From assembly GCA_905250885.1 (NCBI GenBank), contig CAJNOQ010003234.1, forward strand, positions 1 through 20,923: a stretch of 20,923 nucleotides of DNA, given 5' to 3'. The notes under the pieces were generated by a model. The model did not search any database. It saw nothing but the letters and a program-made list of their open reading frames with translations, and was not told where the DNA came from. Position numbers and translations under genes: made by a program. Shown here one piece after another: positions 18,900 through 20,923 of this stretch. Origin of the DNA: Didymodactylos carnosus (lineage: Eukaryota > Rotifera > Eurotatoria > Philodinida > Philodinidae). Each line of letters starts with the position of its first letter. Position 1 is the stretch's first letter.

Positions 18900-19342
18900 G
18901 TCATGAAAATGAAACAGGTATCAGTTAATTACTAAGACAGAAGTAACAACTGATGTTATACTATTGTTGTTTTATAGTTAATGAACATCGAGAAATAATT
19001 CGTATTAGACGTGAAAAATGTATTGGGACAACTGGTTTAATATGTGCTCTCTTTCCTACATTATAAAGTTGCGAACAACAATTTACTTTAGTGGACCCAA
19101 ACAACGTAAATATCAATTTAACTATATTTGACAGAACTGGAACAAAAACTAGTACATTCCATATCGATAAACTGTGTAATTCATCGATGCTTATAATTTT
19201 CATTATTTTGGTAGTCATTACTGGTATAATTGTGATTTTTATTAACATATATTATTGCAAAAAATGTCACAAATATGTACCAATAAAAGTTTCTAGCCCA
19301 TCTGTTCGCCGCTTACAGCATGCACGTTTCGGAAAAAAATGA
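18900..19342 (+). CDS. 3' exons of a single-pass membrane protein gene (5' incomplete)
   Basis: Three exons join in phase: an 18-nt microexon 18900-18917 (TTTTCACAG before, GTATCA after), 18978-19034, and the terminal exon 19092-19342 ending TGA. Introns of 60 and 57 nt are GT...AG. The joined frame is open throughout, and all three phases agree. The product has a short charged ectodomain with an Asn-glycosylation-type site (NLT) and two Cys. A transmembrane helix follows (about 24 residues, core MLIIFIILVVITGIIVIFI). The cytoplasmic tail of about 35 residues begins YYCKKCHKY and is rich in Lys/Arg/Ser. The start of the gene is not found. I do not recognise the family. Confidence 0.5.
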
Positions 19343-19426
19343 AGCATTTTTAGCTGCTCGTTTAAAACACTACTTTGTAAATTTGTTTTTGGTATCTACA
19401 CTACTTAACCAAACCAAAAATGAAGT

Positions 19427-19432
19427 AATAAA
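19427..19432 (+). promoter_or_regulatory. Polyadenylation signal AATAAA for the membrane-protein gene
   Basis: AATAAA lies 85 nt after the TGA at 19342 and before the next gene's start at 19703. This is a normal distance for a compact 3' UTR. Confidence 0.45.
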
Positions 19433-19702
19433 CTATATCTATGATTGTTTTGCCTACATATTGTCATTTGCACTAATTGTTTGTCTGTAGATGAAATATT
19501 TTTCTTCTATTGTAGATGATAGAACAAATTAAGTTGCAGCTTACTGATCATTCGCAAAACTTGATACTGGTACCAATAATTACTATAGATTCTTATAACT
19601 AGATATTCTTCCGTATATATTCAGTCTTTGTTCTGCGGGTTGAGTTTATCATAAATGAAGAATATTGCAACAAATTAAGGTGTTACACTACTTTATCTAA
19701 TA

Positions 19703-20923
19703 ATGCCAAACAGTACACACAACTTATGCCGATTATGTGAAACAACCAATTCACAGCATCTTCTCTGGAAAGAATGCAGCGTATTACCACGAAAAGAGGT
19801 AATGAAGAATGCCATATCAAAAACCCGAGCAGCAGCTGAGCGGGATTTCGATATTTTAAAAACGATTTGCATCAGATTAGAGCCACTCATGAGCGCTTTT
19901 CCATTCGAATACAATGCGGGAATGTTTTTTAACGAAAGATTAGATATTATCGACGCCATAGCTGACTTCTATTTACAAAATTACTTCGATGCATGCGATG
20001 TAAGTGGATATATACCAGTCACATGCAATGAGGACGGAAACTGTTTGTATAATGCTTCGGCGCTCTTATGGTCGGCATCTCCCGACGTTTTTCAAGAATT
20101 TCGAACACGTAATATCATAGATCAGTTATAGGCATGCACCAATACCAATCATCATTGAAGATATTGTACAATATTATTGGATATCCAATAATACTGGGTC
20201 CCAATATTATAGTACACCCAATATACTGGGACAGATATTATTGGTACTCAATAATATTGTACAATAATACTGGGTAATATTGGGTTCCACAATACACTGG
20301 ATTCCAACTTTTTAACCTTAATATCATTTACCTTCATAACGACGTGAGGAAACACATCTCAATCGGGATATATATCCCGATCGAGATATATCGATTAGGC
20401 ATGTGCCGATTAATAATTCATGTTACGGCATAGAGCTGCCGAATATCTCATTTTGTAGAAAAATGGTTGCTCTACCAAACTGCAGTGCAAAAAGACATTT
20501 TAGCTCTAAGTGCTTTTTCATAACTGATTTGGAATGACTTTGCTGGATGCTCTAATATCGATTATTAATCGGTGCATGCCTAACTGGGTTATATCTTGAT
20601 TCAAAACGAGATATAAAGCATGCGTCTATACTGTAAACGTCGGCCAAACTCAAGCGACCTAATACCCAATAATATTGTGAAAACCCAATATATTGGGTAA
20701 CCAGTATTATTGGTGACCAATATATTGTATTGGTGCATGCCTAATTACTTATGATCTTTGCGGTTTGTATACGAAAAATATTTTTTTCTTTAATTTTAGA
20801 ATGCGAGTCAATCCTCTATTGCCATTTTTGATCAAACAAAGGGATTCAAGCAAGAACATGCTATGCACAGAAGTGATTATTTGAAAGAAAACCAGAGCAA
20901 AGAACATATGGAATACGAATATG
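19703..20923 (+). CDS. OTU/vertnin-like cysteine-protease-domain protein, 5' part (runs off the window)
   Basis: Exon 1 (19703-20124) starts at ATG and encodes about 140 residues. Residues 1-30 contain CRLC and further Cys. Residues 41-100 are helical. IPVTCNEDGNCLYNASALLW (about 104-123) is the OTU catalytic-cysteine motif, with Cys114 the presumed nucleophile. FQEFRTRNIIDQ then matches the helix (eLR.R.i..l) that follows it in OTU and vertnin-like proteins. The frame hits TAG at 20129, so an intron from GT at 20125 is needed. TTTTAG at 20799 does not keep the frame. Acceptor GCGAG at 20807 does, and the frame then stays open to 20923. The expected catalytic His lies beyond the window. OTU domains usually remove ubiquitin. 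Whether this one is active is unknown. Confidence 0.65.
20362..20381. repeat. Perfect 20-bp palindrome inside the outer MITE
   Basis: ATCGGGATATATATCCCGAT equals its own reverse complement. A related CGAGATATA motif recurs on both sides of the nested element, so this is part of the outer element's internal inverted structure. Confidence 0.85.
20396..20582. mobile_element. 183-bp MITE nested in the outer element
   Basis: 20398-20580 begins GGCATGTGCCGATTAATAAT and ends ATTATTAATCGGTGCATGCC. The ends are inverted repeats of about 20 bp with one mismatch, flanked by TA. The terminal GGCATGYRCC is shared with the outer element, so both probably used the same transposase. Nesting shows that the inner one arrived later. 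Confidence 0.88.

Larger units (their letters stand above)
20129..20743. mobile_element. 611-bp MITE with TA target duplication (outer element)
   Basis: 20131-20741 begins GGCATGCACCAATAC and ends GTATTGGTGCATGCC, a perfect 15-bp inverted repeat flanked by TA on both sides. Sub-terminal regions are packed with short CCAATATTATTGG-type palindromes on both sides. A TA duplication points to the Tc1/mariner (or similar TA-targeting) group. There is no coding capacity. A second, related element is nested inside. Confidence 0.88.
20125..20807 (+). other. Intron of the OTU-like gene, inflated by nested MITEs
   Basis: The donor is GTTATA at 20125. The likely acceptor is GCGAG at 20807 (or TTTTAG at 20799). 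With the 20131-20741 insertion and one TA removed, only about 70 nt would remain, matching the 46-60-nt introns predicted elsewhere in the window. This suggests a small ancestral intron that acquired the transposon. Confidence 0.5.

Overview
The window looks like AT-rich, repeat-laden nuclear DNA of a small invertebrate. Four observations support this: predicted introns of only about 47-60 bases with GT...AG borders, AATAAA polyadenylation signals, non-autonomous DNA transposons (MITEs) with target-site duplications, and decayed animal-type transposase genes (Tnp2/CACTA-like and hAT-like). There are no operons and no convincing prokaryotic signals. Rotifers or similar micro-invertebrates would fit, but I cannot assign a taxon from sequence alone.

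Layout. Bases 1-1106 and about 7290-9145 hold one dispersed composite repeat family. It consists of tracts of an octamer satellite (CTATTCCG / CTGGTCCG and degenerate relatives) joined to a conserved core of 100-185 bp, present in six copies. One 193-bp copy is perfectly duplicated (1-193 = 8931-9123). Between the two blocks lie a small MITE with a perfect 8-bp target duplication (1968-2141), a foldback element (3076-3893), and a striking 35-bp minisatellite whose arrays begin at hairpin junctions (5262-6001). The most gene-like ORF of the window is also here: a 294-residue minus-strand protein of unknown family at 6199-7083, with a poly(A) signal behind it. A second foldback (7561-8386) sits inside the right composite-repeat block.

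From 9.3 to 12.4 kb the minus strand carries a small four-exon gene model (9321-10096) whose exons join in phase. Upstream of it is a frameshifted Tnp2-like transposase pseudogene (10600-12420). A short hAT-transposase-like fragment follows on the plus strand (13094-13231). Then come a 401-bp MITE with very long inverted repeats (13524-13924), a truncated tRNA-like/SINE-head sequence with a Pol III T-run (14739-14808), a 755-bp MITE with 192-bp arms (16571-17325), and long gene-poor stretches.

The right end, on the plus strand, holds the 3' exons of a gene for a single-pass membrane protein (18900-19342). Next is the 5' part of a gene encoding an OTU/vertnin-like cysteine-protease domain (19703 to the window end). 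Its small intron has been inflated by two nested MITEs of the same family, each with a TA target duplication. Apart from repeat relationships, the genes show no sign of acting together.
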